A DNA stretch of 64,000 nt from Endozoicomonas sp. OPT23 (GTDB taxonomy: Bacteria > Pseudomonadota > Gammaproteobacteria > Pseudomonadales > Endozoicomonadaceae): assembly GCF_009653635.1 (NCBI RefSeq), contig NZ_PPFD01000004.1, forward strand, positions 186,001-250,000, in the 5' to 3' direction. The position numbers were made by a program, and so were the translations under genes. Of the stretch, positions 17,954-27,344 are shown piece after piece (within the stretch, counting starts at the first letter, position 1; every line of letters starts with the position of its first letter). The notes beneath the pieces are model-generated. The model was not told where the DNA came from and did not search any database. It was given only the letters and a program-made list of their open reading frames with translations.

Positions 17954-19267
17954 ATGAAAAAAAACAACAGGTTTCTTATCATGAACAGGGCTGTCCGCAG
18001 AAAAACTTGCACTCTTTGGAGCATTTTTTTTTCGTGCGTAGTACTTTCCAACAATAATTGCAGCTCTGTTTCCCTTCCTGATAATCCAGCAGGAACACAT
18101 AAACTGCATCCACCAAAGTACAGTTATCTGTTTTGTAACGACTGTACGAAAACTACTTTGGATAGAGTTGATAAGAGCATATTTGTCGAACCGCCATTAC
18201 AAATAATTGATCTGCTAAAGTTTGAGCGTGGACTCAATAAATACAACCCTGCATCCAGCACCTATGGTTTCGAAATAAAAGGCTCTGGCTCAATGACTCT
18301 GGGTCTTCATATCAGCAGCATAGAAAGCCTTCAAAACAAGCACGTCAGAAGACTTGCCGGCTTCTGCAACGTGGACAAAGCCAGTCAACATATTCAGCAT
18401 ATACATACTTACAGAAAAAAATTACATCAACTGGGTATAGAGACAACAGATACTCAGCTGGCTGCTATAGAATCAAATCAATTTTCAGGGTGGGGAGTTT
18501 TTTCTGAATGGCAGGGTATTGTCTATGTCATTCAACCTTATCTCAATGAGCCTCAACTGGCTCACAAGCTTATTGAAACAGCCAGCGAAGAAACAAGAAA
18601 AGAGATCTTCGAAAAGCAACTGGGAATCGTTATAAAACTTCATTCACACAACCAACTGCACCCTGATGATCGTATAGCACTGGATACTGCTCTGAGTAAC
18701 TGGGAGGTCGACAATCAAAACGGCGAGCTGATACTCAGACTTAATGATCTGGCCCAGCCTCTTTATGAAGTTAATGGTCAGCAAGCCTATGACTGGCATG
18801 ATCAAGCTTCCACAGTTATCTGGGGGTTAAGCGGCAGAGCACAGGATGAAATGAAAGCACACTTCAATAAGTTGATGAGTATAAGAGAAGCTTTGATTGA
18901 ATTACTCTGGGGATATAAGGGTTACAATAATTCTCTCTATCGCGAACACGAACCATACCCTGACTGGGCACTATCAGATATAAATCTTTTACTGTCCGAG
19001 ATAGGCGAAGAACCTCTAGCCAGTGAAGAGGTTCTAACAAAGTTCGTAAATAATAACTACTCACTTGCCTGCCTACGTATGATCAAGGCAAAAACCAGCA
19101 GCCTGAGATATGCAGGGAGTTTTCTCTGGCTGACAAGCTCGATTCATTTAACCAAGCCTGCCAGTACCAAGGTTGACCTTTATGGTAACAGTGAAGCAGG
19201 GGTCTTCCAGTGCCTCAAAAACTCGGACGTTGCACCGGAAGGCTGGTATCAGGATTCTCCCAAATAA
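17954..19267 (+). CDS. Kinase-fold-like protein, signal-anchored, inserted antisense in the liv operon
   Basis: The 437-residue protein is of uncertain family. The N-terminus has basic residues and one hydrophobic stretch (about 22-33), a likely signal or anchor without a good lipobox. An ATG at 17981 is an alternative start. The core looks like an atypical kinase fold: a Gly/Ser-rich EIKGSGSMTLG segment near residue 97, VYVIQPYL as a hinge-like strand, LDTALSNWEV (Asp-x4-Asn as in kinase catalytic loops) and LILRLNDLAQPLYEVNG with Asp at the metal-binding position. It may belong to the DUF6206 group, but that is from memory. Its 3' end overlaps livG by 19 bases, and its 5' end diverges from livF. 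Confidence 0.7.
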   Translation: MKKNNRFLIMNRAVRRKTCTLWSIFFSCVVLSNNNCSSVSLPDNPAGTHKLHPPKYSYLFCNDCTKTTLDRVDKSIFVEPPLQIIDLLKFERGLNKYNPASSTYGFEIKGSGSMTLGLHISSIESLQNKHVRRLAGFCNVDKASQHIQHIHTYRKKLHQLGIETTDTQLAAIESNQFSGWGVFSEWQGIVYVIQPYLNEPQLAHKLIETASEETRKEIFEKQLGIVIKLHSHNQLHPDDRIALDTALSNWEVDNQNGELILRLNDLAQPLYEVNGQQAYDWHDQASTVIWGLSGRAQDEMKAHFNKLMSIREALIELLWGYKGYNNSLYREHEPYPDWALSDINLLLSEIGEEPLASEEVLTKFVNNNYSLACLRMIKAKTSSLRYAGSFLWLTSSIHLTKPASTKVDLYGNSEAGVFQCLKNSDVAPEGWYQDSPK

Positions 19268-20016
19268 GCCTTGATAACCTCCGGATTATTCCTGATTTCG
19301 TCAGGCGTACCAGAAGCCAGTGGACGGCCCTGATTGATCACGTAAATCCGGTCAGAAATTTCCATCACCAGTTTCATATCGTGCTCAATCAGGAGAACCG
19401 TGACACCGTGATCACGACGTAAATCCGAGATCAACTCATCCAGCTCAGCCGTTTCATTCGGATTCAAACCTGCTGCAGGTTCATCTAGCATTAACAGCTC
19501 AGGATTGGTCACCATACAGCGGGCAATCTCCAGCCTGCGCTGCTGACCGTAAGCTAGATTTCCTGCTTCACGATTAGCAAATTCGGTCAGGCCCACTTTA
19601 TCCAGCCAGAACTCAGATTTTGCGATAGCTTCAGTTTCACTCTTTTTAAACCCTGGTGTTTTAAACAATCCAGCAAGCAAGCCTGTATTCAGATGCCTGT
19701 GCTGAGCCACCAGCAGGTTTTCCAACACCGTCATAGCTTTAAACAGTCGTACATTCTGGAAAGTACGAACCACACCAAGACGAGCGATCTTGAATCCGGG
19801 CATACCTTCAATAGCCTGGCCTTTAAACCGGATGTCGCCGCCAGTGGCTTTATAGAAACCGGTCAGACAGTTAAATACTGTCGTTTTCCCGGCACCGTTT
19901 GGCCCAATCATGGAAACAATTTCGCCCTGATTAATTTTTAAAGCCATCTGATCTACGGCCAGCAAACCACCAAAGCGCATACTCAGGTCAGAAGCTTCTA
20001 GCAAACATTCGCTCAT
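19249..20016 (-). CDS. livG: Branched-chain amino-acid ABC transporter ATPase LivG
   Basis: LivG is the second ATPase of the LivKHMGF importer. The 255-residue protein has Walker A GPNGAGKTT, the LivG-typical GVVRTFQNVRLF, the signature LAYGQQRRLEIARCM, Walker B LLMLDEPAAGLNP and the H-loop LLIEHDMKLVM. It follows livM after 15 bases. Its last 19 bases overlap the convergent kinase-like gene, so the two 3' ends are interlocked. Confidence 0.95.
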   Translation of the reverse strand: MSECLLEASDLSMRFGGLLAVDQMALKINQGEIVSMIGPNGAGKTTVFNCLTGFYKATGGDIRFKGQAIEGMPGFKIARLGVVRTFQNVRLFKAMTVLENLLVAQHRHLNTGLLAGLFKTPGFKKSETEAIAKSEFWLDKVGLTEFANREAGNLAYGQQRRLEIARCMVTNPELLMLDEPAAGLNPNETAELDELISDLRRDHGVTVLLIEHDMKLVMEISDRIYVINQGRPLASGTPDEIRNNPEVIKAYLGES

Positions 20017-20031
20017 TTCTGTACTCCTTCC

Positions 20032-21354
20032 TTACACGCCTTCAGCAACAGGGGTTGCCATCGTTTTTTCATCAGATTCAGAACGGCCTTTTTTGGTTTC
20101 GATATGGGGACGCTTCATTGGCAGCAAACCTTCAGGGCGCCAAATCATCATGCAGACCATCATCAAACCAAACATCAGCATTCGGTATTCCTGGAACTCA
20201 CGGGCAAACTCAGGCAACACAGTCATGATTACTGCAGCCAAAATCACCCCCATCTGAGAACCCATTCCGCCCAGCACTACAATCGCGAGAATGATCGCTG
20301 ACTCTATGAAAGTGAACGACTCAGGACTGATAAAACCCTGACGAGCCGCAAAAAAGGTTCCCGCAAATCCTGCAAACGCAGCACCAATGGTAAATGCAGA
20401 CAGCTTGATAGCGGTTGGATTCAGACCCAGTGAACGGCAGGCAATATCATCTTCACGCAGTGCTTCCCAGGCTCTACCAATAGGCATTCTAAGCAAGCGG
20501 TTAATCACAAACAGAGTGGCAATAACCAGCAACACGGCAAGTATATAAAGGAAGATAACCTTGTACTCACTGCTGTAGGCAATACCAAAATACTCATGAA
20601 AAGGTACATTACCCTCTTCCTTTGCACGACGACCAAACTCCAGACCAAACAGGGTTGGCTTCGGAATCTGACTGATACCGTTTGGGCCACCGGTCAGAGC
20701 CGTCCAGTTATTCAGCAGGATCCGAATGATCTCACCAAAACCCAGCGTCACGATAGCAAGGTAATCACCGCGTAAACGGAGCACCGGGAAACCAAGCACA
20801 AAGCCAAAGAAAGCAGCCAGCAGGCCACCCATGACCAGACTGCTCCAGAAATCCAGCCCAAGATACTGATTCAGCAAGGCATAGCTGTAAGCACCAACGG
20901 CATAGAAACCCACATAACCAAGGTCCAGCAGACCTGCCAGACCTACAACGATGTTAAGTCCCAGTCCCAACATCACGTAAATCAGCGCCAGTGTTGCCAG
21001 ATCGACAGCACCGCGAGACACCATAAATGGCCAAATCATCAGGCCAGCAACCGCAAAACAGATCAGGGTTGTTTTAATACTTTTGTTTTCAGTAGCGGCC
21101 AGCATCCTGTCTGCACTGATAGAAGGCAAAGCACTTTTAACACCGGTCAGGCTTTTATCAACCGTTGAACGGAACAACTGGAAGAAGAAGACAACCAGCG
21201 CACCAATAGCAATCAGTGTTAAAGATTCACTGTCTGCTGTAGTGACGATTAGTCGTGTACCTTCCGGTTCAAGACGTATACCCAGCATCAGGCTGGTCAA
21301 TACCAGCAGTACTACTGCTGAAAGAATGGCAGGGGCAAAACGCAGCGACTTCAT
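20032..21354 (-). CDS. livM: Branched-chain amino-acid ABC permease LivM
   Basis: LivM is one of the two channel-forming subunits. The 440-residue length is that of the long LivM type, with an N-terminal extension of about 110 residues carrying extra hydrophobic segments before the conserved [26 protein letters not shown] block. The EAA-like loop [24 protein letters not shown] is present near residue 315. It is an inner-membrane protein with about ten helices. It overlaps livH by four bases (ATGA type), which indicates translational coupling, and is followed by livG. Confidence 0.94.
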   Translation of the reverse strand: MKSLRFAPAILSAVVLLVLTSLMLGIRLEPEGTRLIVTTADSESLTLIAIGALVVFFFQLFRSTVDKSLTGVKSALPSISADRMLAATENKSIKTTLICFAVAGLMIWPFMVSRGAVDLATLALIYVMLGLGLNIVVGLAGLLDLGYVGFYAVGAYSYALLNQYLGLDFWSSLVMGGLLAAFFGFVLGFPVLRLRGDYLAIVTLGFGEIIRILLNNWTALTGGPNGISQIPKPTLFGLEFGRRAKEEGNVPFHEYFGIAYSSEYKVIFLYILAVLLVIATLFVINRLLRMPIGRAWEALREDDIACRSLGLNPTAIKLSAFTIGAAFAGFAGTFFAARQGFISPESFTFIESAIILAIVVLGGMGSQMGVILAAVIMTVLPEFAREFQEYRMLMFGLMMVCMMIWRPEGLLPMKRPHIETKKGRSESDEKTMATPVAEGV

Positions 21355-22277
21355 ACTTTTTCTACCTCCGGTTTACCCAGAATGCCGGTTGGTTTGAACA
21401 GAAGAATCAGGATCAACAAACCAAACGCAACAACGTCTTTATACTCGGTACTGAAATAACCAGCGGTAAATGCTTCGGTCACACCAAGAATCAAGCCACC
21501 CAATACCGCACCAGGAATACTTCCGATGCCACCTAGCACTGCCGCCGTAAATGCCTTAAGACCTGCCATAAAGCCGATGTAAGGATTAATAACGCCGTAA
21601 TACATGCCAAGTAATACACCTGCTACTGCAGCAAGAGCAGCACCAATAACAAAGGTTAGAGAAATAATATGGTTGGTATTGATACCCAGCAGGTTGGTCA
21701 TTCCCAGATCTTCAGCACAGGCACGACAGGCACGCCCCATTTTTGATTTGGAAATAAACAGAGTCAGGGCTGTCATCGAAATAAAGGTGACAACAAAGAT
21801 AATCAACTGCATGTATGACACAGTGGTCTGAAAGCCATCTTCAGGACCAAACGACCAGCCGCCAGTAATAAGGCTCGGCATGGCAATGTCACGAGAACCC
21901 TGAGCCAGTCGTACGTAGTTCTGCAGGAAGATAGACATACCTATGGCAGAAATAAGGGCAATCAGGCGGTTGCTGTTGCGCAGAGGCCGGTAAGCTACCC
22001 GCTCTATTGCGAAGCCATAGGAACTGGTAATAATCACACTGATAACAAAGGCAGCTATCAGCATCAGGGAAACACTATCAACTCCCATCATGGCTAGCCC
22101 TGCCATAACGGCAAAGGCGATATAGCTACCAATCATGTAAATTTCACCATGAGCAAAATTGATCATGCCAATAATGCCGTACACCATGGTGTAGCCGATT
22201 GCGATGAGGGCGTAGGTGCTGCCCACTGTCAAGCCGTTCAGCAGCTGCTGAATAAAATATAAGACGGACTCAGGCAT
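21351..22277 (-). CDS. livH: Branched-chain amino-acid ABC permease LivH
   Basis: The 308-residue inner-membrane permease begins with the family-typical [33 protein letters not shown] region (residues about 12-44) and carries the loop [20 protein letters not shown] near residue 190. It pairs with LivM to form the membrane channel. It lies 207 bases after livK. That gap contains two strong hairpins, which probably lower expression of the membrane genes relative to the binding protein. Confidence 0.95.
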   Translation of the reverse strand: MPESVLYFIQQLLNGLTVGSTYALIAIGYTMVYGIIGMINFAHGEIYMIGSYIAFAVMAGLAMMGVDSVSLMLIAAFVISVIITSSYGFAIERVAYRPLRNSNRLIALISAIGMSIFLQNYVRLAQGSRDIAMPSLITGGWSFGPEDGFQTTVSYMQLIIFVVTFISMTALTLFISKSKMGRACRACAEDLGMTNLLGINTNHIISLTFVIGAALAAVAGVLLGMYYGVINPYIGFMAGLKAFTAAVLGGIGSIPGAVLGGLILGVTEAFTAGYFSTEYKDVVAFGLLILILLFKPTGILGKPEVEKV

Positions 22278-22400
22278 GTTATATATTCTCCGCCACCCTA
22301 TAGACTGTGTCGTCTATGAGGCTACGTACATCGTTCTTATTCTTTTTATTGAGTTGATCACTTCACCGGTAATGAAGAACCAATCATTCGAATTCAGGTA

Positions 22401-22470
22401 TTATTTGCTCGCCAGAAACGAGCAAATAAACGACAGGATTTGATTGAGCACATAAAAGCACTCAATCAAA
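22401..22470 (-). promoter_or_regulatory. Two tandem intercistronic hairpins between livK and livH
   Basis: TTATTTGCTCG (22401-22411) pairs with CGAGCAAATAA (22419-22429), an 11-bp stem. TTTGATTGAG (22439-22448) pairs with CTCAATCAAA (22461-22470), a 10-bp stem 15 bases after the livK stop. Neither has a good U-run. They are likely to block 3' exonucleases or partly terminate, giving more binding protein than permease. Confidence 0.65.
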
Positions 22471-22484
22471 GTGCCCGGCGATTT

Positions 22485-23612
22485 TTACTCGGATACTGCA
22501 GTCTTGGTGCCGTCAGCGTGCCAGCTGTAAACAACAAAACTGAAATCCTTCAGGTCGCCCTTGGCATCAAATGCCAGGTTACCCGTTGGCGTTTTGAAGC
22601 TTTGGCTACGCAGAGTGTCAGCAACCTTATCAGGGCTTTCGCTCTTGGTTACCTTCATACCTTCAGCCATAACCTGTACTGCAGAGTATGATGGGAATAC
22701 GAATGGACCTGTTGCATCTTCACCTTTAGCCTTGAATGCAGCAACCAGCTCAGCATTGGCCGGGTCCTTGTCAAAGCTCTTTGGCAGAGTCACCAGTAGA
22801 CCTTCAGAAGCCTTACCTGCGATAGCAGAGATGTCCTTGTTACCAACACCTTCCGGCCCCATGAACTTAGCCTTCAGACCTTTTTCTGCACTCTGACGCA
22901 AAATCAGACCCAGCTCAGGGTGATAACCACCGTAATAAATGAACTCAACCTTTTCTTTCTTGAGCTTGGCAATCAGAGCAGAAAAATCCTTGTCGCCCGG
23001 TGTTACACCTTCAAACAGAGCAACATCAATACCGGCTTTCTCAACAGTATTCTTAACTGCAGTAGCAATACCTTCGCCATACTGCTGTTTGTCGTGAATA
23101 ACCGCCATGCGCTTTGGCTTAACCTGCTCAACAATGAACTTACCAGCGGTTGGGCCCTGCAGACTGTCTAGACCAATGGTACGGAAAATCATTTCATAAC
23201 CACGACTGGTGATGTCCGGGCTGGTAGAAGCTGCAGTCACCATCATGATGCCTTCATCTTCATAGATGTCGGAAGCTGGCTGTGTGGAAGAAGAACAAAG
23301 GTGACCGACAACAAAGCTGATTTCATCGTTAACAATTTTGTTAGCAACAGCAACGGCCTGTTTAGGATCGCAAGCGTCATCGTATACGACAGCTTCTAAT
23401 TGCTTGCCGTTAACACCGCCTTTTTTGTTGATTTGATCAATCGCCATTTTGGCACCGGTAAACTGCATGTCACCGTACTGGGCAACAGGACCTGTAACCG
23501 GGCCCGCCAGGGCAATCTTGATTGTGTCAGCAGCCTGAGCCACTCCAGCAGCACTTGCTACTGCAGCAGAAATAGCCATCGCGGCCAGAGTCTTGTTTAT
23601 TTTTCTTATCAT
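22485..23612 (-). CDS. livK: Branched-chain amino-acid periplasmic binding protein LivK
   Basis: The 375-residue protein has a cleavable signal peptide (residues 1-27, ending AQA) and the mature start ADTIKIALAGPVTGPVAQYG, which is typical of Leu/Ile/Val-binding proteins. The VVGHLCSSSTQPASDIYEDEGI and MVTAASTSPDIT segments contact ligand in the family. It delivers leucine-type amino acids to LivHM in the periplasm. It is the first gene of the operon; the promoter should lie in the 230-base region shared with the small divergent membrane gene at 23840. Confidence 0.95.
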   Translation of the reverse strand: MIRKINKTLAAMAISAAVASAAGVAQAADTIKIALAGPVTGPVAQYGDMQFTGAKMAIDQINKKGGVNGKQLEAVVYDDACDPKQAVAVANKIVNDEISFVVGHLCSSSTQPASDIYEDEGIMMVTAASTSPDITSRGYEMIFRTIGLDSLQGPTAGKFIVEQVKPKRMAVIHDKQQYGEGIATAVKNTVEKAGIDVALFEGVTPGDKDFSALIAKLKKEKVEFIYYGGYHPELGLILRQSAEKGLKAKFMGPEGVGNKDISAIAGKASEGLLVTLPKSFDKDPANAELVAAFKAKGEDATGPFVFPSYSAVQVMAEGMKVTKSESPDKVADTLRSQSFKTPTGNLAFDAKGDLKDFSFVVYSWHADGTKTAVSE

Positions 23613-23839
23613 TTTGTTGATCTCTCTTGAAGGAGCTAATTCCGTTTAATTATCAATTCAATCCATATTGCTCACAATTGGCTATATTAAGGATTTTTTT
23701 CTTCCATAACAGTCTTTTTTGGTACTTTTTTCCAGACCAATTGACAACCGAGACTAACGTAGTAGAGCGTCTGCTCAGATTTCGACCTAAATTTATGGAA
23801 TCCAGTAAGGAAACCCTTTATGTAGTAGGGAGGCGCAGT

Positions 23840-23962
23840 ATGGATATGAGAGAGCAGCCAGATGGAAATCAAAAGCTGGAGTTCGGGGAAATAGTTCTGC
23901 TGGCCCTGTCGATGGGCAGTATTTTGGCAGCGGTACATTTCTTTCTTGGTTCTGTTTTCTGA
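23840..23962 (+). CDS. 40-residue single-pass membrane protein (paralogue of 16918-17058)
   Basis: A near-perfect ribosome site AGGGAGG (23827-23833) stands six bases before ATG 23840, which picks this start within a longer open frame. The product is a polar N-terminus followed by one membrane helix (IVLLALSMGSILAAVHFFL). It resembles the micro-protein downstream of livF, as described there. It is divergent from livK. Function is unknown; small helices of this kind often bind a larger membrane complex, but that is an inference. A hairpin at 24003-24024 follows. Confidence 0.6.
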   Translation: MDMREQPDGNQKLEFGEIVLLALSMGSILAAVHFFLGSVF

Positions 23963-24002
23963 AGAACCTTACTTAACCGCTACTATCGCTACGAGCTAAA
24001 CC

Positions 24003-24024
24003 ACAGGCTGCATTCGCAGCCTGT
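24003..24024. terminator. Bidirectional hairpin between convergent genes
   Basis: ACAGGCTGC (24003-24011) and GCAGCCTGT (24016-24024) form a 9-bp stem with loop ATTC, between the stop of the small membrane gene (23962) and the stop of rpiA (24037). The U-rich tails are weak (CGTCGTTT on plus, GGTTTAG on minus). Confidence 0.55.
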
Positions 24025-24036
24025 CGTCGTTTCAGC

Positions 24037-24717
24037 CTACTGATTCTTAGCCTTAACAGTTTTCACACCGTCTTTGGTTCCCAGCATCAATACATTGGCA
24101 GGACGATCTGCAAACAGACCGTTAGTAACAACACCGGCAATTTGATTGATCTTCGCTTCGGTGGTGATCGGGTCAACGATGCTCATATTCCAGACATCCA
24201 GAATAATATTGCCGTTATCCGTTACAACACCTTCACGATAAGCAGGGTCACCGCCCAGCTTAACCAGCTCACGGGCTACATGGCTGCGAGCCATTGGAAT
24301 CACTTCCACTGGCAGCGGGAAGTTACCCAGGACATCAACCTTCTTGCTCTCGTCAGCAATGCAGACAAACTCTTTGGCTACTGCTGCAACAATCTTTTCA
24401 CGGGTCAGAGCCGCACCACCGCCCTTGATCAGATGCAGATGTTCGTTGGACTCATCAGCACCATCAATGTAGAACTCCATCTCGCTGATGGTATTCAGGT
24501 CGTAAACCTCAATACCATGTTCCTTCAGGCGTCGAGCGGTTTCTTCTGAACTGGCTACACAGCCATCAAACTTTGTTTTATGCACAGCCAGCGCATCAAT
24601 AAAGAAATTGGCAGTTGAACCTGTACCAACACCAACGATCATATCTTCTTCCAGTCTGGGCAGAATATACTGCACAGCTGCATCGGCTACCGCTTTCTTC
24701 AGCTCGTCCTGTGTCAT
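24037..24717 (-). CDS. rpiA: Ribose-5-phosphate isomerase A
   Basis: RpiA interconverts ribose 5-phosphate and ribulose 5-phosphate in the pentose phosphate pathway. The 226-residue protein (from ATG 24717, with AAGG eight bases upstream) has [39 protein letters not shown] and [15 protein letters not shown], which are the conserved active-site blocks. The frame extends five codons further up to a TTG that is not needed. It is divergent from ilvA, an arrangement widely seen in gammaproteobacteria. Confidence 0.96.
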   Translation of the reverse strand: MTQDELKKAVADAAVQYILPRLEEDMIVGVGTGSTANFFIDALAVHKTKFDGCVASSEETARRLKEHGIEVYDLNTISEMEFYIDGADESNEHLHLIKGGGAALTREKIVAAVAKEFVCIADESKKVDVLGNFPLPVEVIPMARSHVARELVKLGGDPAYREGVVTDNGNIILDVWNMSIVDPITTEAKINQIAGVVTNGLFADRPANVLMLGTKDGVKTVKAKNQ

Positions 24718-24908
24718 CACACTACCTTGCAAGGAGGTTGTTGAGTAAAGCCGAAAATTATACCGCCAGAACCCGCTAAACGCTGAAACTTTTTTCTGCT
24801 GTGGCAGTCACTGATTAGAGGAATAGCTGGAATGAGTTTCACCAAGCCCCTGCTTTTCCATTAGAATGGCAGTCAATCTCGACTAAGACAGTACAAAAAG
24901 CGAAGATC

Positions 24909-26423
24909 ATGCCTCATCAATACATAAGAAAGATACTGGAAGCCAAGGTTTACGATGTGGCGGTTGAAACGCCTATTCACCCTGCTCCCTTTCTAAGTAA
25001 ACGCCTGAACAATACCGTGCTGCTCAAGCGGGAAGATCTTCAGCCTGTCTTTTCATTCAAGATTCGTGGTGCTTACAACAAGATTATTCAGCTTACTGAA
25101 GAAGAAAGAGCCAAAGGCGTTGTCTGTGCCTCTGCGGGCAACCATGCTCAGGGGGTAGCTCTGGCTTCTCAACACCTGGGGATACATGCCGTTATTGTCA
25201 TGCCCGGTACAACACCAGAGATCAAGTACAAAGCCTGTCAGGCCAGAGGTGCAGAGGTTGTACTCCACGGAGACACCTTTGATCAGGCTTTGACCTACGC
25301 CCAGTCACTGGTTGAAGAGAAAGGTCTGACTTTTATTCACCCATACGATGATCCATACACCATTGCCGGTCAGGGCACGATTGGTATGGAAATCCTGCGC
25401 CAGCATACTGGCCAGCTGGACGTTGTCTTTATTCCTGTTGGTGGCGGTGGTCTGGCAGCTGGTGTTGCTACCTACATCAAATACCTTCGTCCGGACATCA
25501 AAGTCGTCGGTGTTGAGTATGAAGAATCAGCCTGTTTGAAAGCAGCACTGGAAGCTGATGAAAGAGTCGTGCTTCCACATGTAGGTTTGTTTGCTGATGG
25601 TGTCGCTGTTGCCCAGATCGGCGAAGAAACATTCAAACTCTGTCGTGAATACCTTGATGAGGTTATCACCGTTTCAGCCGACGAAATCTGTGCTGCCATA
25701 AAAGATATTTTCGACGACACCCGTTCGGTATGTGAGCCTGCCGGGGCAGTTGGCCTTGCGGGGTTGAAAAAATACTCAACTGAGAACCAGCTTTCTGGTC
25801 AAAGCCTGATGGCTATTGCCAGTGGCGCCAATATCAACTTCGACCGTCTTCGCTATGTTTCTGAGCGTGCCGAACTCGGTGAAAAGCGTGAAGCTATTAT
25901 TGCTGTCACCATTCCAGAAGAACCTGGTAGCTTTAAACAGTTCTGTGAAACGTTGGGCAAGCGCAATATCACCGAATTCAACTATCGCTATCATGACGCG
26001 AGAAGTGCCAGAATTTTTGTTGGCGTTCAAGTTCATCCTGACCAGATGCCTGTTGAGAACCTTGTCGGTGAGCTAAGAGAACATGGTTATCCTGTTGCCA
26101 ATTTCACTGATAACGAAATGGCCAAACTGCATGTTCGCCACATGGTGGGCGGGCACAGCAAAGAGGTCGAGAATGAAGTGGTTTATCGCTTTGAGTTTCC
26201 GGAAAGACCCGGCGCTCTCTTGAACTTCCTGATGAAACTCGGCAAGCGCTGGAACATCAGCATGTTCCATTACCGCAACCATGGTGCTGCTTATGGCCGT
26301 GTTGCTGTTGGTCTGGACGTTCCACCTGAAGACCGTCAGCACATAGCCGGTTTCCTTGAAGAGCTGGGTTATCACTACTGCGAAGAGACCACTAATCTGG
26401 CTTATCAGGCTTTCCTTGGCTAA
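24909..26423 (+). CDS. ilvA: Threonine ammonia-lyase, biosynthetic (IlvA)
   Basis: IlvA deaminates threonine to 2-oxobutyrate, the first step of isoleucine synthesis, with pyridoxal phosphate. The 504-residue length is that of the long biosynthetic type. The PLP lysine lies in FSFKIRGAYN (about residue 58), the phosphate-binding loop is VGGGGLAAG near 180, and two C-terminal ACT-like domains (about 325-400 and 420-500, with EEPGSFKQFC and ERPGALLNFL) carry feedback control by isoleucine and valine. A stem-loop follows the stop. Confidence 0.96.
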   Translation: MPHQYIRKILEAKVYDVAVETPIHPAPFLSKRLNNTVLLKREDLQPVFSFKIRGAYNKIIQLTEEERAKGVVCASAGNHAQGVALASQHLGIHAVIVMPGTTPEIKYKACQARGAEVVLHGDTFDQALTYAQSLVEEKGLTFIHPYDDPYTIAGQGTIGMEILRQHTGQLDVVFIPVGGGGLAAGVATYIKYLRPDIKVVGVEYEESACLKAALEADERVVLPHVGLFADGVAVAQIGEETFKLCREYLDEVITVSADEICAAIKDIFDDTRSVCEPAGAVGLAGLKKYSTENQLSGQSLMAIASGANINFDRLRYVSERAELGEKREAIIAVTIPEEPGSFKQFCETLGKRNITEFNYRYHDARSARIFVGVQVHPDQMPVENLVGELREHGYPVANFTDNEMAKLHVRHMVGGHSKEVENEVVYRFEFPERPGALLNFLMKLGKRWNISMFHYRNHGAAYGRVAVGLDVPPEDRQHIAGFLEELGYHYCEETTNLAYQAFLG

Positions 26424-26431
26424 GGCTTCTC

Positions 26432-26462
26432 GCAAGCCTTCTCACAGCTATAGAAGGCTTGC
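26432..26462 (+). terminator. Stem-loop after ilvA
   Basis: GCAAGCCTTCT (26432-26442) pairs with AGAAGGCTTGC (26452-26462), an 11-bp stem with a 9-base loop starting eight bases after the ilvA stop. The tail is AAATTCCTTATT rather than a clean U-run, so it is a moderate terminator. Confidence 0.6.
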
Positions 26463-26522
26463 AAATTCCTTATTCCACGGTAATATACTGCAGCACTTGG
26501 TGGCTCATACTACCAAGCATGT

Positions 26523-26599
26523 CGGAGCGTAGCGCAGCATGGTAGCGCACTTCACTGGGGGTGAAGGGGTCGGAGGTTCGAATCCTCTCGTTCCGACCA
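26523..26599 (+). tRNA. tRNA-Pro (anticodon GGG)
   Basis: The 77 bases fold as a full cloverleaf with encoded CCA. The acceptor stem CGGAGCG pairs with CGTTCCG (one G-U), the anticodon stem CTTCA/TGAAG encloses loop CTGGGGG with anticodon GGG, and the T-arm contains GGTTCGAATCC. It reads the proline codon CCC. A terminator follows two bases after the CCA. Confidence 0.95.
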
Positions 26600-26600
26600 G

Positions 26601-26640
26601 ACATAAAAAAAGCAGCTTTTCATAGCTGCTTTTTTTATGT
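26601..26640 (+). terminator. Terminator of the tRNA-Pro gene
   Basis: AGCAGCT (26611-26617) and AGCTGCT (26624-26630) form the GC core, flanked by a run of A on the left and seven T on the right; the pairing extends through ACAT/ATGT at the ends. This is a strong intrinsic terminator. Confidence 0.92.
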
Positions 26641-26759
26641 CTCTCAGTCTTATATTAACTCTACGTATTACTCTTCATATAAGTCCTCTGAAGACATTTC
26701 TTAAAATCAGTGGCATTCTCTGTCATCCGGATGTTTTGATACTCTGATCAGCAATCTTG

Positions 26760-27344
26760 ATGACAAACTCTTTCTACGATAAAAATGCTGGCGACTTTTT
26801 TAGTTCAACAGCACAGATCGATGCTTCTGATTTATACGACCAGTTTCTTCCGTATATACCGAAAAACGGTCTAATTCTTGATGCGGGTTGTGGTTCGGGC
26901 AGAGACTCCCTTGCCTTTAAGCTGAAGAACTTTCAGGTTACTGCATTTGATGCCAGCCATGCGATGTCGGCTCTTGCACAAGTTGCCACAGGGTTAACCA
27001 TTCAAACCTGCCGGTTTGATGAGTTCATATCCAGCAATCAATACGATGGCATCTGGGCCTGTGCTTCCCTTCTTCACATTCCACTTTTCAACCTGTCGAA
27101 CAACATTACTCATCTCGCTCAATTTTTAAAGGCTGATGGTGTTTTTTACTGTTCATTTAAATTCGGTGATGAGGAAGTGGAAAGAGACGGACGACATTTT
27201 ACCAACCTGACCGAAGACTCTTTAGCCTCTGTTCTGATTGGTACTCCTCTGGCGATAAAAAAGAGCTGGCTCTCCAATGATCTGAGACCAGGCAGGGAAA
27301 AGGAACAATGGCTAAATGCCATTTTGCAACGTAAGGAAATGTGA
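26760..27344 (+). CDS. Class I SAM-dependent methyltransferase
   Basis: The 194-residue protein starts at ATG 26760 (a TTG one codon upstream is also open). It has motif I LDAGCGSGRDS (about residues 40-50), the acidic end of strand 2 in VTAFDASHAM, and a motif IV-like region YDGIWACASLLHIP. The missing NPPY/DPPY motif argues against a DNA N6-adenine methylase; it resembles the small tellurite-resistance/UbiE-like class of methyltransferases. Its stop codon overlaps the GTG start of the helicase gene by four bases, so the two proteins are made together. The substrate is unknown. Confidence 0.85.
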   Translation: MTNSFYDKNAGDFFSSTAQIDASDLYDQFLPYIPKNGLILDAGCGSGRDSLAFKLKNFQVTAFDASHAMSALAQVATGLTIQTCRFDEFISSNQYDGIWACASLLHIPLFNLSNNITHLAQFLKADGVFYCSFKFGDEEVERDGRHFTNLTEDSLASVLIGTPLAIKKSWLSNDLRPGREKEQWLNAILQRKEM

